Below are positions 37,501 through 44,937 of a DNA stretch of 64,000 bases, piece by piece. Made by a program: the position numbers and the translations under genes. Source of the DNA: an uncultured Lachnospiraceae bacterium (GTDB lineage Bacteria > Bacillota > Clostridia > Lachnospirales > Lachnospiraceae); contig CAMRSM010000022.1 of NCBI GenBank assembly GCA_947053345.1, positions 1 through 64,000 of the forward strand, given 5' to 3'. Under the pieces are notes generated by a model. It worked only from the letters and a program-made list of their open reading frames with translations. It did not search any database and was not told the origin of the DNA. Each line of letters begins with the position of its first letter. Position 1 is the stretch's first letter.

Positions 37501-38125
37501 AACGGAGCGCGGGGATGTAAAGCTTCGGGCGGCAGGAAGCATTTGGCTTGGGATTCCGCAAAAGGAGCTTGATGCCACGGCAGCGGTATGGGCAGATGAA
37601 GGAAAAGAGCGGGAAATACCGATGTATACATATTCCCTGCTGCTGGGGAAAACAGCTTTCCGGACTGTGAAAAATTTTGCCTACCGGGATAGGATCACGG
37701 GACACAAACAATATCCCATGATCCGCAGCCGGGGTGTTTCGGAGGAAAGGCTGGTGATGCTGGAGCAGGGGAATTATTTTGAATATTCCCTTCCGCATGA
37801 TGTCATGGCAGTAGCAAGAGGTTTTCCTGTGACGGAATATGCGGCATGCTACGGGGTTGATTTTACGGAAAAATTTTGGAAAAAAGAAGGTTTTTTGATC
37901 GTTTCCTTTGATATTACCGGTATGGTGCAGGAGAGCGCGTATTTAAGCTACGCCAATATGGGGAATTATGGTGCGGGATACTGTAATATGTGGGAGCTTG
38001 AAGGGATACAAAAGCATAAGCGGGATAAAAACGGTGTGACCTTTTGTTTTTACCCCGGAGATGTTCTTGTGATGCCTGTTATGGACTCCATCCGAAACGA
38101 CCACCGCACGGGAGGGATCTATTGA
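34508..38125 (+). CDS. large exported protein (1205 aa), probable surface or pilus-tip component
   Basis: A very large protein with a typical signal peptide (basic MGMGKKRKKGSTR, hydrophobic core, cleavage likely after PAQA). There is no LPXTG, SLH or C-terminal TM anchor. Around residues 240-345 is a repeat-like beta module (ANVVLVTEEGEIIRR ... YHDEEGTVQNY) recalling MucBP or beta-grasp adhesin modules; the rest is beta-rich with scattered Cys pairs. It closes the operon, 206 bp after the last small TM gene. Size, export and position suggest the adhesive or structural end product, but I do not recognise its family. Confidence 0.7.
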   Translation: MGMGKKRKKGSTRIAGTLLFFAFLAGILGWYTDVCPAQAARTEEISQDSQIIYFEDGSSLKVDSDEETMTITGTHVKSSSRISYITVGYHMTLEQTGGYVEGKEHREIAMLDKRETITDKVTTSYVLDRQSIVDGAYALFRAGHPSDVEDEIWMKFVEEISVKGGIEFYLHNIFSVVERTGGSGSAVIATSRPYHNLGTAVGISPCVPGILNAVNELYGSDWSEGTKKKLPEYYDIHLKLYVKPCKANVVLVTEEGEIIRRLKNNIGVYRNAEVRYRFPQSLTEQFSFQGEDYKLTQSSIRKSFVRYHDEEGTVQNYSLGDKKGLKVRLATRSVAFPQLLDADSTVYLVCEKVKEDSKEEWEEESSEGQETLSIHFMDPENVVVLQAWEEEKPHFWVEEEAGGIPVNEKLIVKGNLWRYLFEGRFSSKKGEITFQIPVRRKYRLVWKELAVEESGEEVYETFEDWREVEVCVPVKRQYSYAEILDFSYYGLSELLVQNGALPGEEFFARTGEGMLSGMAFPEVSFKHYEGKEAHLQYPPEVEEGIELPVLTVFGDGAMPSIPQEDFASLAQERVSGIRVRSDIFCFDASAYMTDEWKEFFPGMEISLNKVFAGLTKDGVGAEVKSEALLIPEKTANGMYESGATAKYAKLAAYPDTAEERMENEIGEVNGVYVYTPVYCDVDCKSDNKKYTQLINPQEDSVQLVLDSDGITSELWLGISNTGFHSARQGYGERDFAETLGTKGLSYLARTTEGVLRNEVRFPFDVFRDTGILYVSSDDTYIPAGNWVAIGKEAVRFYLPEWVTEGSYTVECRSVACSCPDDTAKGEMQANRDAKNYIAADNVKVQVSGRICGFCLYDIADYPVWEEVFRDSATGKIKNAYENRKLGYLVSGLEREALYRYYAGTADAYGRKRGGKQYTLPVLAGEHPEGGNASTKTGYTVRFFLTTIGERMGRKDSYVKIVPKFFWVDAKGENRREVDLYYTRRFPDGRKCLVKIGDQTERGDVKLRAAGSIWLGIPQKELDATAAVWADEGKEREIPMYTYSLLLGKTAFRTVKNFAYRDRITGHKQYPMIRSRGVSEERLVMLEQGNYFEYSLPHDVMAVARGFPVTEYAACYGVDFTEKFWKKEGFLIVSFDITGMVQESAYLSYANMGNYGAGYCNMWELEGIQKHKRDKNGVTFCFYPGDVLVMPVMDSIRNDHRTGGIY

Positions 38126-38128
38126 CGA

Positions 38129-38398
38129 TTACTTGTGGCGCGGATGAAGTTTAACAATCATGGCACCTTGGAGGATGACCGTCATAACGGTTGCATCGAA
38201 CTGTGGCTCTAAGGTGTCAAGCCGGGAAAGCAGCTCGCCCTGTGTGGTAGCGACGTATTTTGCTGGCAGGCGGTTTAGGGCATAGGACGCGATATCCAGA
38301 CGGCAATGCTCGCAGGTACAGCAGTCCAGACCATTCTTCATCTGGTCGATTTTGCGGAGTACGATATCCTCCGTCATATTCCGAAGTACTAATTCCAT
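38129..38398 (-). CDS. comFB: ComFB family protein
   Basis: An 89-aa protein with the ComFB pattern: ELVLRNMTEDIVLRKIDQM, the Cys cluster DCCTCEHCRLDI, and ALNRLPAKYV. The family is named from the B. subtilis competence operon; family members in cyanobacteria have been reported to bind cyclic dinucleotides and affect type IV pili and competence. The ATG at 38398 has GGAGGG upstream. The gene is convergent with the Tad-like operon, 3 bp from its end, and is downstream of a 60-aa gene on its own strand. A link to the adjacent secretion locus is plausible but unproven. Confidence 0.88.
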   Translation of the reverse strand: MELVLRNMTEDIVLRKIDQMKNGLDCCTCEHCRLDIASYALNRLPAKYVATTQGELLSRLDTLEPQFDATVMTVILQGAMIVKLHPRHK

Positions 38399-38442
38399 TG
38401 TAACCCTCCATGATAAGTTGATAAGTTTGAATGAAACGTGAT

Positions 38443-38625
38443 TCAAACTTTCTGCCCGTGTAGTGCCGCAAACCCGTTTGTGGTATGCACAGGTAGTATA
38501 ATATGCCGAAAAAGTGCGGATGAGACTGCCGCTTCCATAAAACTTCCGGTGGATGCACCGGGAGTTGTGGGTGCAAAGGAATATGCTGCTTCACCATACA
38601 GGTTTGGTGCAGGAAACGCTTTCAT
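38443..38625 (-). CDS. 60-aa hypothetical protein upstream of comFB
   Basis: A 60-codon gene with a strong GGGAGGA site 7 nt before the ATG and an A/T-rich promoter-like stretch (TTTACA, then TAAATTATAT) just above. The product (starting MKAFPAPNLYGEAAYSF) is rich in Ala, Pro and Ser, with no clear TM helix. I do not recognise it. It ends 44 bp before the comFB start, so the two are probably one transcript. Confidence 0.55.
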   Translation of the reverse strand: MKAFPAPNLYGEAAYSFAPTTPGASTGSFMEAAVSSALFRHIILPVHTTNGFAALHGQKV

Positions 38626-38734
38626 CCGTATTCCTCCCTATATAATTTATCACTTCAAAAACCATTTGTAAAGACAACAGAATAAAAAAATGAAAAATTT
38701 TCGATGTTTTAGGCGAAAACTTTGTTAAAATAGT

Positions 38735-38763
38735 TTGACACATGGTTTTGATTACTATATAAT
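38735..38763 (+). promoter_or_regulatory. perfect sigma-A promoter upstream of the DUF1836 gene
   Basis: TTGACA (38735-38740), 17-bp spacer, TATAAT (38758-38763). Both hexamers and spacing are exact consensus. The transcript would have a leader of about 230 nt before the DUF1836 start, with three stem-loops: CCGCGC/GCGCGG near 38851, GGGCAT/ATGCCC near 38900, and CCGGCAT/ATGCCGG near 38952. Confidence 0.85.
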
Positions 38764-39002
38764 GTGTTCTGTATACTTTTATCAATTAAGTGCGGATACC
38801 ATGGTATGGGAGTGAGTGATTTGGCCGGGGAATGGTCATGTCAGGTAATCCCGCGCAAATGGGCGCGGTTCGTGCAGTCTGTTTTGCAGCGGGAAGCAGG
38901 GCATCGGCATGCCCACAAGTAAAAGGCAGCAGCGGCATGTGGTGTTCTGCGCCGGCATATGCCGGATAGCATTCGTAAAGACGGAAGGTGAGGAAGAGCG
39001 AA

Positions 39003-39668
39003 GTGGATAAGAAAGTGCGTGACGGGATTTTGTCGGTAATCGAGGATATGAAGCGGATTGATTATATTAAGCCTGCGGATGTACCCAATATAGATCTGTA
39101 TATGGATCAGGTTACAACCTTTATGGATAAGCATTTGGAGACAACAAGGCGTTATACCGAAGATAAGCTTCTCACGAAAACGATGATAAATAATTACACA
39201 AAAAATAATTTACTGCCGTCCCCGAGCAAGAAAAAGTATACCAAGGATCATATGTATTTGCTGATTTTTATTTATTATCTCAAGAATATTCTCTCGATCA
39301 GCGATATCCAAAAGGTACTAAAACCTTTGTCAGAGAATTTTTTTGGCGAGGGAAGAACCCTTACTTTGGAGGATATTTACGCAGAAATCTTTGGGTTGGA
39401 AAATGAACAGTCCATGATCGTGACGCGGGATGTTGTTAGAAAATACCAGAAGTCGCGGGGAAGCTTTGCCGGCGTAAAAGATGAGAAGGAGCGGAAACTG
39501 TTGCAGGATTTCGCGCTGATCAGCATGCTGAGTTTTGATGTGTATATGAAAAAGCAGTTGATTGAAGCTTTGATTGATGAGAACACGCCGCAAGCCGAAA
39601 AAGAAGGAAAAGAGCGGGCAGGAAAAGAGAAGGATCCCAAGGGAAAGGAAAAAACGAGGGAGAAGTGA
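39003..39668 (+). CDS. DUF1836 domain protein
   Basis: A 221-aa protein with the DUF1836 pattern: YIKPADVPNIDLYMDQVTTF, then KTMINNYTKNNLLPSPSKKK and YTKDHMYLLIFIYYLKNI. This helical domain resembles MerR/HTH-like DNA binders (the motif MINNYTKNNLLP and the KKYTKDH turn), so a regulatory role is often assumed. The C-terminal 30 residues are a charged Lys/Glu tail. GTG at 39003 with GAGGAAG upstream. It is read from a perfect promoter with an unusually long structured leader. Confidence 0.85.
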   Translation: MDKKVRDGILSVIEDMKRIDYIKPADVPNIDLYMDQVTTFMDKHLETTRRYTEDKLLTKTMINNYTKNNLLPSPSKKKYTKDHMYLLIFIYYLKNILSISDIQKVLKPLSENFFGEGRTLTLEDIYAEIFGLENEQSMIVTRDVVRKYQKSRGSFAGVKDEKERKLLQDFALISMLSFDVYMKKQLIEALIDENTPQAEKEGKERAGKEKDPKGKEKTREK

Positions 39669-39730
39669 GAAGTCGGACGAAGGGGAAGGGATGAGGCAGA
39701 AATAGGTCAAGGATTGATTGCATGATACGA

Positions 39731-39796
39731 GTCAGGGCGTGTCTGGAGCCGGCTTTTTGCCAATCGGCAGAAGTCCGGCTCCAGACGCGCCCTGAC
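39731..39796. terminator. long hairpin between convergent genes
   Basis: GTCAGGGCGTGTCTGGAGCCGG (39731-39752) pairs with 39775-39796 over 22 bp with a single G-U; the loop holds a small TGCC/GGCA stem. It is followed on the plus strand by GGTTTTAAAT. It lies between the DUF1836 gene and the convergent yerC-like gene and probably ends transcription. Confidence 0.7.
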
Positions 39797-39839
39797 AGGT
39801 TTTAAATATGTATTTTTGCAAAATCCCAGAAATATGATA

Positions 39840-40163
39840 TCAGGCTTCTTTTTCTGCTTTTTGGGATTGTTCCGGAAGCGCAGGGATGCGTTTGAACACC
39901 ATATCGTACCCGTCATTTCCGTAATTCAAGGAGCGGTTTACGCGGCTGATCGTTGCCGTCGAAGCGCCGGTGCGGTCAGCAATTTCCAGATAAGTCCGTT
40001 TTGACCGCAGCATGCTGGCAACCTCAAAGCGTTGTGAGAGGGAAAGAAGCTCATTTACCGTGCAGATGTCTTCAAAAAAACGGTAGCATTCCTCCTTGTC
40101 CTGTAAGCTTAAAATTGCGTCAAAAAGGTAGTCAACAGATGTATTGCGGATATTCTTGCTCAT
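39840..40163 (-). CDS. YerC/YecD family TrpR-related regulator
   Basis: A 107-aa protein of the TrpR/YerC-YecD family: helices LSLQDKEECYRFFEDICTV and ELLSLSQRFEVASML, then the helix-turn-helix TYLEIADRTGASTATISRVN. Members are small DNA-binding proteins conserved in Firmicutes; their ligand is mostly unknown. GAGGGACG precedes the ATG. Single gene with the long hairpin beyond its end. An Ala/Lys/Glu-rich tail follows the domain. Confidence 0.9.
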   Translation of the reverse strand: MSKNIRNTSVDYLFDAILSLQDKEECYRFFEDICTVNELLSLSQRFEVASMLRSKRTYLEIADRTGASTATISRVNRSLNYGNDGYDMVFKRIPALPEQSQKAEKEA

Positions 40164-40439
40164 ATATCGTCCCTCACTTCCTAAAAAATGGATACTTGGT
40201 TTTGTATTGCAGGGTTAAGTTAATATAACAGTGCAATTTTACCACTACACAGAAGTAAAGTAAAGAGCTTTTTAAAAATTTTATAAATTTGTCAGAATGT
40301 CGGGAATATCAGAATATTCCTTGTAAAACAGGTGGGTATATGGTAGAATTTCGAAAAGGATTATAGATAAAGCAACTTGAAAAAGATAGAATCATGTGGG
40401 TGCAGCGGGTGACGGCGCTCAAAAATCGCGGGGGTTGTA

Positions 40440-41867
40440 ATGAAAAAAGGACAGGAATTGACCGGATACGTAGAATATGTGAATTTCCCGAATAAGGGAA
40501 TCGTGCAGGTGACGGAGCAGGATGGGGAAAGCAGCGGGCAAAGCCGTGTTTCGGTAAAGGGTGTTTTGCCGGGACAGACGGTTCGGTTCCGCCTGACGAG
40601 GAATGGTTCCGGAAGAAAAGAGGGGATGCTTCTTGAAGTGCTTAAGCCGTCCGGGCGTGAGGGCAGGATTCCGCCGTGCCCCCATTTTGGGGACTGTGGC
40701 GGCTGTGCTTACCAGACGATGCCGTACGGGGAGCAGCTGCGGCTAAAAGAGGAGCAGGTGAAGCGGCTGATTGGGAATTTTTTGGAGGAGGAAACCGTCT
40801 GGGAGGGGATTCTTGGAAGTCCGTCGGAACTTTATTACCGCAATAAAATGGAATATTCGTTCGGGGATGAGAAAAAGGACGGTCCCCTGACGCTTGGGAT
40901 GCATAAGAAGGGAAGTTTTTACGATGTGATTACGACTGACCGGTGCCGGATCGTACACGAGGATTTCAACCGTATTCTGGATGCCACACTTGCCGCAGCG
41001 AACCGGTTCGGGCTGACATATTATCATAAAATCACACACTCCGGCTATCTGCGCCATCTGCTTGTGCGCCGCGCGGTCAGGACGGGAGAAATTTTGGTGC
41101 ATCTGGTGACGACATCGGTTTACGGCGGGGGAGGGGCAGCGGTTTTGCCTGTGTCCGGCGGCGAACAGGAATTTTTAAACGCGTGGAAGAACGCATTGTT
41201 GGAGCTTTCGCTTGACGGCAGGATCAAGGGGATTCTTCACATCGTCAACGACCGTGTGGCGGATGCCATCCTTGCGGATTCGATGAAAACTTTATATGGG
41301 GAAGATTTCTTCTTTGAGGAATTGTTTGATCTGAAATTTAAGATATCCACCTTTTCGTTTTTCCAGACAAATTCCCTTGGCGCGGAAGTACTCTACGGAA
41401 AGGTGCGCGAATATGTCGGGGAGACAAGGGATAAAGTTGTATTTGACTTGTACAGCGGCACGGGAACGATCGCGCAGATGCTCGCGCCGGTGGCAAAAAA
41501 AGTGATCGGTGTGGAGATTGTGGGGGATGCTGTCTGCGCTGCGCGTGACAATGCGGCGTGGAACGGGCTTTCAAACTGCGAGTTTATTGCCGGGGACGTG
41601 CTGAACGTGCTGGATACGATTGGGGAAAAGCCGGATTATATCGTGCTCGACCCCCCGCGGGACGGGGTTCACCCAAAGGCGCTTGAAAAGCTGGTGGCGT
41701 ATGGGGTGGAGCGGATGGTGTATATTTCCTGTAAGCCGACGAGCCTGGCGCGGGATCTTGAGGTGCTTTTTGGGGCGGGGTACCGGGTGGAGAAGGTTTG
41801 TTTGGTGGATATGTTTCCGGAGACGGTAAATGTGGAGACGGTTATAATGCTTTCCCGCAAAGGCTGA
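40440..41867 (+). CDS. rlmD: 23S rRNA (uracil-5-)-methyltransferase, RlmD/TrmA family
   Basis: SAM-dependent enzyme that methylates a uridine in RNA. The 475-aa protein has an N-terminal TRAM domain (residues 1-65), the [4Fe-4S] ligands Cys80, Cys86, Cys89 (CPHFGDCGGC) and a fourth Cys at about 168 (DRCRIV), the SAM loop DLYSGTGTIAQ, DPPRDGVHPKAL, and the catalytic Cys in YISCKPTSLARDL. Those features are shared by RlmD, RlmCD and TrmA-like enzymes; the target base is not certain. Related clostridial proteins continue into a short C-terminal extension, which here appears as a decayed stretch after the stop. Confidence 0.92.
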   Translation: MKKGQELTGYVEYVNFPNKGIVQVTEQDGESSGQSRVSVKGVLPGQTVRFRLTRNGSGRKEGMLLEVLKPSGREGRIPPCPHFGDCGGCAYQTMPYGEQLRLKEEQVKRLIGNFLEEETVWEGILGSPSELYYRNKMEYSFGDEKKDGPLTLGMHKKGSFYDVITTDRCRIVHEDFNRILDATLAAANRFGLTYYHKITHSGYLRHLLVRRAVRTGEILVHLVTTSVYGGGGAAVLPVSGGEQEFLNAWKNALLELSLDGRIKGILHIVNDRVADAILADSMKTLYGEDFFFEELFDLKFKISTFSFFQTNSLGAEVLYGKVREYVGETRDKVVFDLYSGTGTIAQMLAPVAKKVIGVEIVGDAVCAARDNAAWNGLSNCEFIAGDVLNVLDTIGEKPDYIVLDPPRDGVHPKALEKLVAYGVERMVYISCKPTSLARDLEVLFGAGYRVEKVCLVDMFPETVNVETVIMLSRKG

Positions 41868-41892
41868 TAGAGAGTCAAAGCGGACATACCGA

Positions 41893-42147
41893 AAGACGTG
41901 TACTTATAAGTGGATTAAAGAATATCTAGAAGCAAAATGCGACTTCAAGGTAAATACCGCATACATGGAAATTCCGAAAGGCTTTTTGACATGAAGGAAA
42001 TTTCTGTTTGAAGAAGATTGTTTTTACATTATTTTATATGCCCTGTGCTATAAAAATAAGCAGGACAATTATAACAAAGAAAAAATCTACCCGGTGCTGA
42101 AAGAAATACAAATTGCCAAATGGCATGTTTCATCTTTTAGAACCTAA
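41893..42147 (+). pseudogene. decayed C-terminal tail beyond the methyltransferase gene
   Basis: This 300-bp gap holds two broken open stretches without starts. The first (from 41893) reads TYKWIKEYLEAKCDFKVNTA, close to the Y-x-x-IKEY-x-x-K-x-G-FKV tail found in Lachnospiraceae RlmD-like proteins and followed there by KRKCG. The second reads NKQDNYNKEKIYPVLKEI up to about 42147. Both are separated from the gene by stops and frame changes. Lower GC than the neighbours. I read it as a pseudogenised extension. Confidence 0.45.
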
Positions 42148-42167
42148 TCTCCCCGGAGGACCCCAAA

Positions 42168-43415
42168 ATGCAAACAACCTACGCAACCCCACAAGACATC
42201 GACAACTGGATGAGCCTTGTCAATCAGATCCGTCAGAATTTCCCCGGTCTTGAAACCCAGGAAGGACTGGACGACTATAAAGCAACTGTCCTGAAATTTA
42301 TCGACAAGCGGCAGGCCATCTGTGTGAAGCCGGATGCCCCGTCCGATCAGAGGATCGCGGGCATCATGCTCTTTTCAAGAGGAAAAAATGTGATTTGCTG
42401 TCTTGGCGTGTCGCCTGTCTTCCGCCGCCGTGGTGTCGCATCGCTGCTTATGGAGGAGGCGCTTTTGAATCTGGATCAGTCCAAAGAAATCTCCGTATCC
42501 ACGTTCCGCGCAGAGGACGAGAAAGGGACTGCCCCGAGAGCCCTGTATGAAAAATACGGGTTTGTTCCGGAAGCCTTGATCCGGGAGTTTGGATATCCCA
42601 ACCAGAGATTGATCCGTTATCCACAAGGGGCGGAAAAAGGGGAGCGCCAAAAGGCAGTCAACAAAATGGTTCGTGCGGTCACGGATATTTTATCGGATTG
42701 TAAGCCATCCATCTATCTCTATGGCTCCTCCGTGCTGGATGATTTTAGGCTGGGATGGAGTGATTTGGATCTTCTGGTACTGACCGGGAAAATGATATCC
42801 GAAGAACAGGCGCGCCGGCTTGTCCGGCTGCGCCAGACAATGCTTGTGGAAGAGGCGGGGAATCCTTATTACCGTTCTTTCGAAGGCGGCATGCTGACTT
42901 TGGATGCATTTTTATCGGGGGAGGAAGACCGGGTGGTATATTGGGGGACGGGCGGTGAGAGAATTACCTGCCGATATGGATTGGATGCTTTTTGTATGAG
43001 CGAATTGCTGGATGACGGTATTTTGCTCTACGGAAACGATATCCGGGACAGGCTGCCCCGCCCGGCACCGGATGATCTGGGGGCGGGTGTGCGGAAACAT
43101 TATGAAACCATCCGGAAATACGCGCAAAAGACGGGGAGGAGCTTGTATTCTTTTGGCTGGCTTCTTGATATTTCCAGATGTATTTACACGCTTCGCACCG
43201 GGGGGATTATTTCCAAGACGGCGGCGGGGGAATGGGCGTTGCGGGAAAATCTGTGCCCGTGCGCGGATGCGCTCCAAAAAGCCGTGGAAGTCCGGAAAAT
43301 GCCGGCGGCATATCAAAAAGACGAAAGTATTTTCGATTATGCACAAGATCTCGGGAGCAGTGTCCAACGATATGCGGACATATTGGAACGGGAATTAGGG
43401 GAGAGCGGCAGATGA
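42168..43415 (+). CDS. fusion of a GNAT acetyltransferase and a nucleotidyltransferase
   Basis: A 415-aa two-domain protein. Residues 1-145 form a GNAT acetyltransferase (LGVSPVFRRRGVASLLMEEAL acetyl-CoA loop, APRALYEKYGFVPE end). Residues about 165-415 form a nucleotidyltransferase of the aminoglycoside type: LYGSSVLDDFRLGWSDLDLL has the GS and DxD metal pattern at about 186-204, followed by a helical C-terminal domain (YAQKTGRSLYSFGWLLDISR). Such pairs in one chain recall drug-modifying enzymes, but the substrate is unknown. CGGAGG precedes the ATG. It is followed 79 bp later by a PNPOx-like gene. Confidence 0.85.
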   Translation: MQTTYATPQDIDNWMSLVNQIRQNFPGLETQEGLDDYKATVLKFIDKRQAICVKPDAPSDQRIAGIMLFSRGKNVICCLGVSPVFRRRGVASLLMEEALLNLDQSKEISVSTFRAEDEKGTAPRALYEKYGFVPEALIREFGYPNQRLIRYPQGAEKGERQKAVNKMVRAVTDILSDCKPSIYLYGSSVLDDFRLGWSDLDLLVLTGKMISEEQARRLVRLRQTMLVEEAGNPYYRSFEGGMLTLDAFLSGEEDRVVYWGTGGERITCRYGLDAFCMSELLDDGILLYGNDIRDRLPRPAPDDLGAGVRKHYETIRKYAQKTGRSLYSFGWLLDISRCIYTLRTGGIISKTAAGEWALRENLCPCADALQKAVEVRKMPAAYQKDESIFDYAQDLGSSVQRYADILERELGESGR

Positions 43416-43494
43416 GAAAAGGAACGTGCCGGAATGTTGGAATACAATGATTTTTTGCAAAGAACAAAAACTTAGGCAAAGGAGCAAACATATT

Positions 43495-43911
43495 ATGAGA
43501 AATCCCGAAGAAACCATCGGTAAGATGATCGACAAAGCAGGTACAAGCTTTCTTTCGTATGTGGACGGCGACGGTTTTCCGGTCACGAAAGCCATGTTAA
43601 AGCCGCGGGAGAGGGAGGGAATCAAGACTTTTTGGTTTTCCACCAATACCTCCTCCAACAAGGTGAAATATTTCCGAAAGAATAATAAGGCAAGCATTTA
43701 TTTTGTGGATAAACGGTTTTTCCGCGGTGTCAGTCTGGTGGGTACGGTGGAGGTATTGGAAACGCAGGAGGCAAAGGAGCGGATCTGGCAGGAGGGGGAT
43801 ACGATGTACTATAAAGAAGGGGTCGCGGATCCGGATTATTGTGTGCTCCGATTTACGGCGCTAAAGGGGAGATATTACAGCAATTTTAAATCGGTTGATT
43901 TTGATATTTGA
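43495..43911 (+). CDS. pyridoxamine 5-phosphate oxidase-like flavin protein
   Basis: A 138-aa split-barrel protein of the PNPOx-like/general stress protein 26 family, expected to bind FMN or F420-like flavins. Visible features are FLSYVDGDGFPVTKAMLKP at the start and FWFSTNTSSNKVKYFRKNNKASIYFVD in the barrel. The ATG at 43495 has AAAGGAG upstream; the longer frame is not used. Its stop is just before the start of the next gene. Substrate unknown. Confidence 0.85.
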   Translation: MRNPEETIGKMIDKAGTSFLSYVDGDGFPVTKAMLKPREREGIKTFWFSTNTSSNKVKYFRKNNKASIYFVDKRFFRGVSLVGTVEVLETQEAKERIWQEGDTMYYKEGVADPDYCVLRFTALKGRYYSNFKSVDFDI

Positions 43912-43928
43912 GCGGTGGGGAAGATTTT

Positions 43929-44330
43929 ATGGAAATCAGAGAATATTCGACATATCGGGAAGATGAAATTTTAAATCTGTATTCGAGTGTCGGCTGGACG
44001 GCATATACGGACGTGCCGGAATTTTTGCGGGAAGGGTTTCGCCACTCGCTGCTTGTTCTGGCGGCGTATGAGGAGGATGAGCTGCTTGGCATCCTCCGTG
44101 CCGTAGGGGACGGTTATACCATTGTGTGGATTCAGGACATTTTGGTGTTCCCACAACAGCAGCGAAAAGGGGTGGGCACAAGGCTGATTGCATCGGTTTT
44201 GGAGCGTTACCGGCATGTCCGCCAGATCGGACTGGCAACCGATGACACGCCAAAGACAACCGCGTTTTATAGGGCGCTGGGATTTACGGAAATGTCCGAG
44301 ATGGGATGCCGTGCTTTTTTCAGGGTATGA
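43929..44330 (+). CDS. GNAT family N-acetyltransferase
   Basis: A 133-aa acetyltransferase with the acetyl-CoA binding loop VFPQQQRKGVGTRLI (QxxGxG/A type) and the C-terminal FYRALGFTEM. Its N-terminus (IREYSTYREDEILNLYSSVGWTAYTD) matches a common GNAT subfamily of unknown substrate. ATG at 43929 with GGGGAAG upstream. It begins 17 bp after the PNPOx-like gene; the two are probably in one transcript. Confidence 0.88.
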   Translation: MEIREYSTYREDEILNLYSSVGWTAYTDVPEFLREGFRHSLLVLAAYEEDELLGILRAVGDGYTIVWIQDILVFPQQQRKGVGTRLIASVLERYRHVRQIGLATDDTPKTTAFYRALGFTEMSEMGCRAFFRV

Positions 44331-44510
44331 AAGGTTGCAGGGCTTCTTGGAAGATCCGGCGGCGGGGAAAGTCAGGAGAGAAAAGAATAAGAAAAAGTAC
44401 TCCCTTTTCGGGACTGTATACCCGCTGAAAACGAGCCTGTAAATATATTGCGGGTGGCAGGCAAATATTTTACAATTATATAAAAACAGAATTTATGGAG
44501 GTATTCATTT

Positions 44511-44840
44511 GTGGGTAAAACTTTTGCAGAAATGGAAGATATGTACAGAGGGGTTGTTAAAAGATTTCATAAGATTGAGTTGCGGGAGTGGAAGGCAGAA
44601 GGTGCTATGATTGAACTGACAAAGCAGGTCGGTGAATTGGCAAAGCAAGTTATGATTAAAGAAAGATATTATGCTTTGGAAGGGGAAGTGTCCGATGTTG
44701 ACGAGCGATTGGGCAATGAGATGGCGGATGTAGTTGCACAAATTATGAGATTGGCGGATTACTATAAAATTGATTTAGAAAAAGCTTTCATTGAGGCAAG
44801 AGAAGATGAAGATCAATACTTAAAATCAAGAGGTGTCTAA
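44511..44840 (+). CDS. MazG-like nucleotide pyrophosphohydrolase
   Basis: A 109-aa all-alpha protein of the MazG/dUTPase-like fold: ELTKQVGELAKQVM provides the first ExxE-like acidic helix, and GNEMADVVAQIMRLADYYKIDL the second with ExxD. Such small proteins hydrolyse non-canonical NTPs or act on dNTPs; the substrate cannot be read here. GTG start with GGAGGT 8 nt upstream. Lower GC than its neighbours suggests possible later arrival. Confidence 0.82.
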   Translation: MGKTFAEMEDMYRGVVKRFHKIELREWKAEGAMIELTKQVGELAKQVMIKERYYALEGEVSDVDERLGNEMADVVAQIMRLADYYKIDLEKAFIEAREDEDQYLKSRGV

Positions 44841-44937
44841 ATTCTTTTAACATAGCTGCCAGGTGAATTCTTATTTGCAGGAATAGGATAATTAAGTATA
44901 AAGGGAAAGAAACAAAAGAACGATATGGTGTTCGGGA

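Noticed and set aside
38764-39002. SRP RNA, 6S RNA or c-di-GMP riboswitch in the DUF1836 leader
   Set aside because: Stem-loops exist, but the conserved SRP loop, the 6S bubble and the GEMM core sequences are absent.
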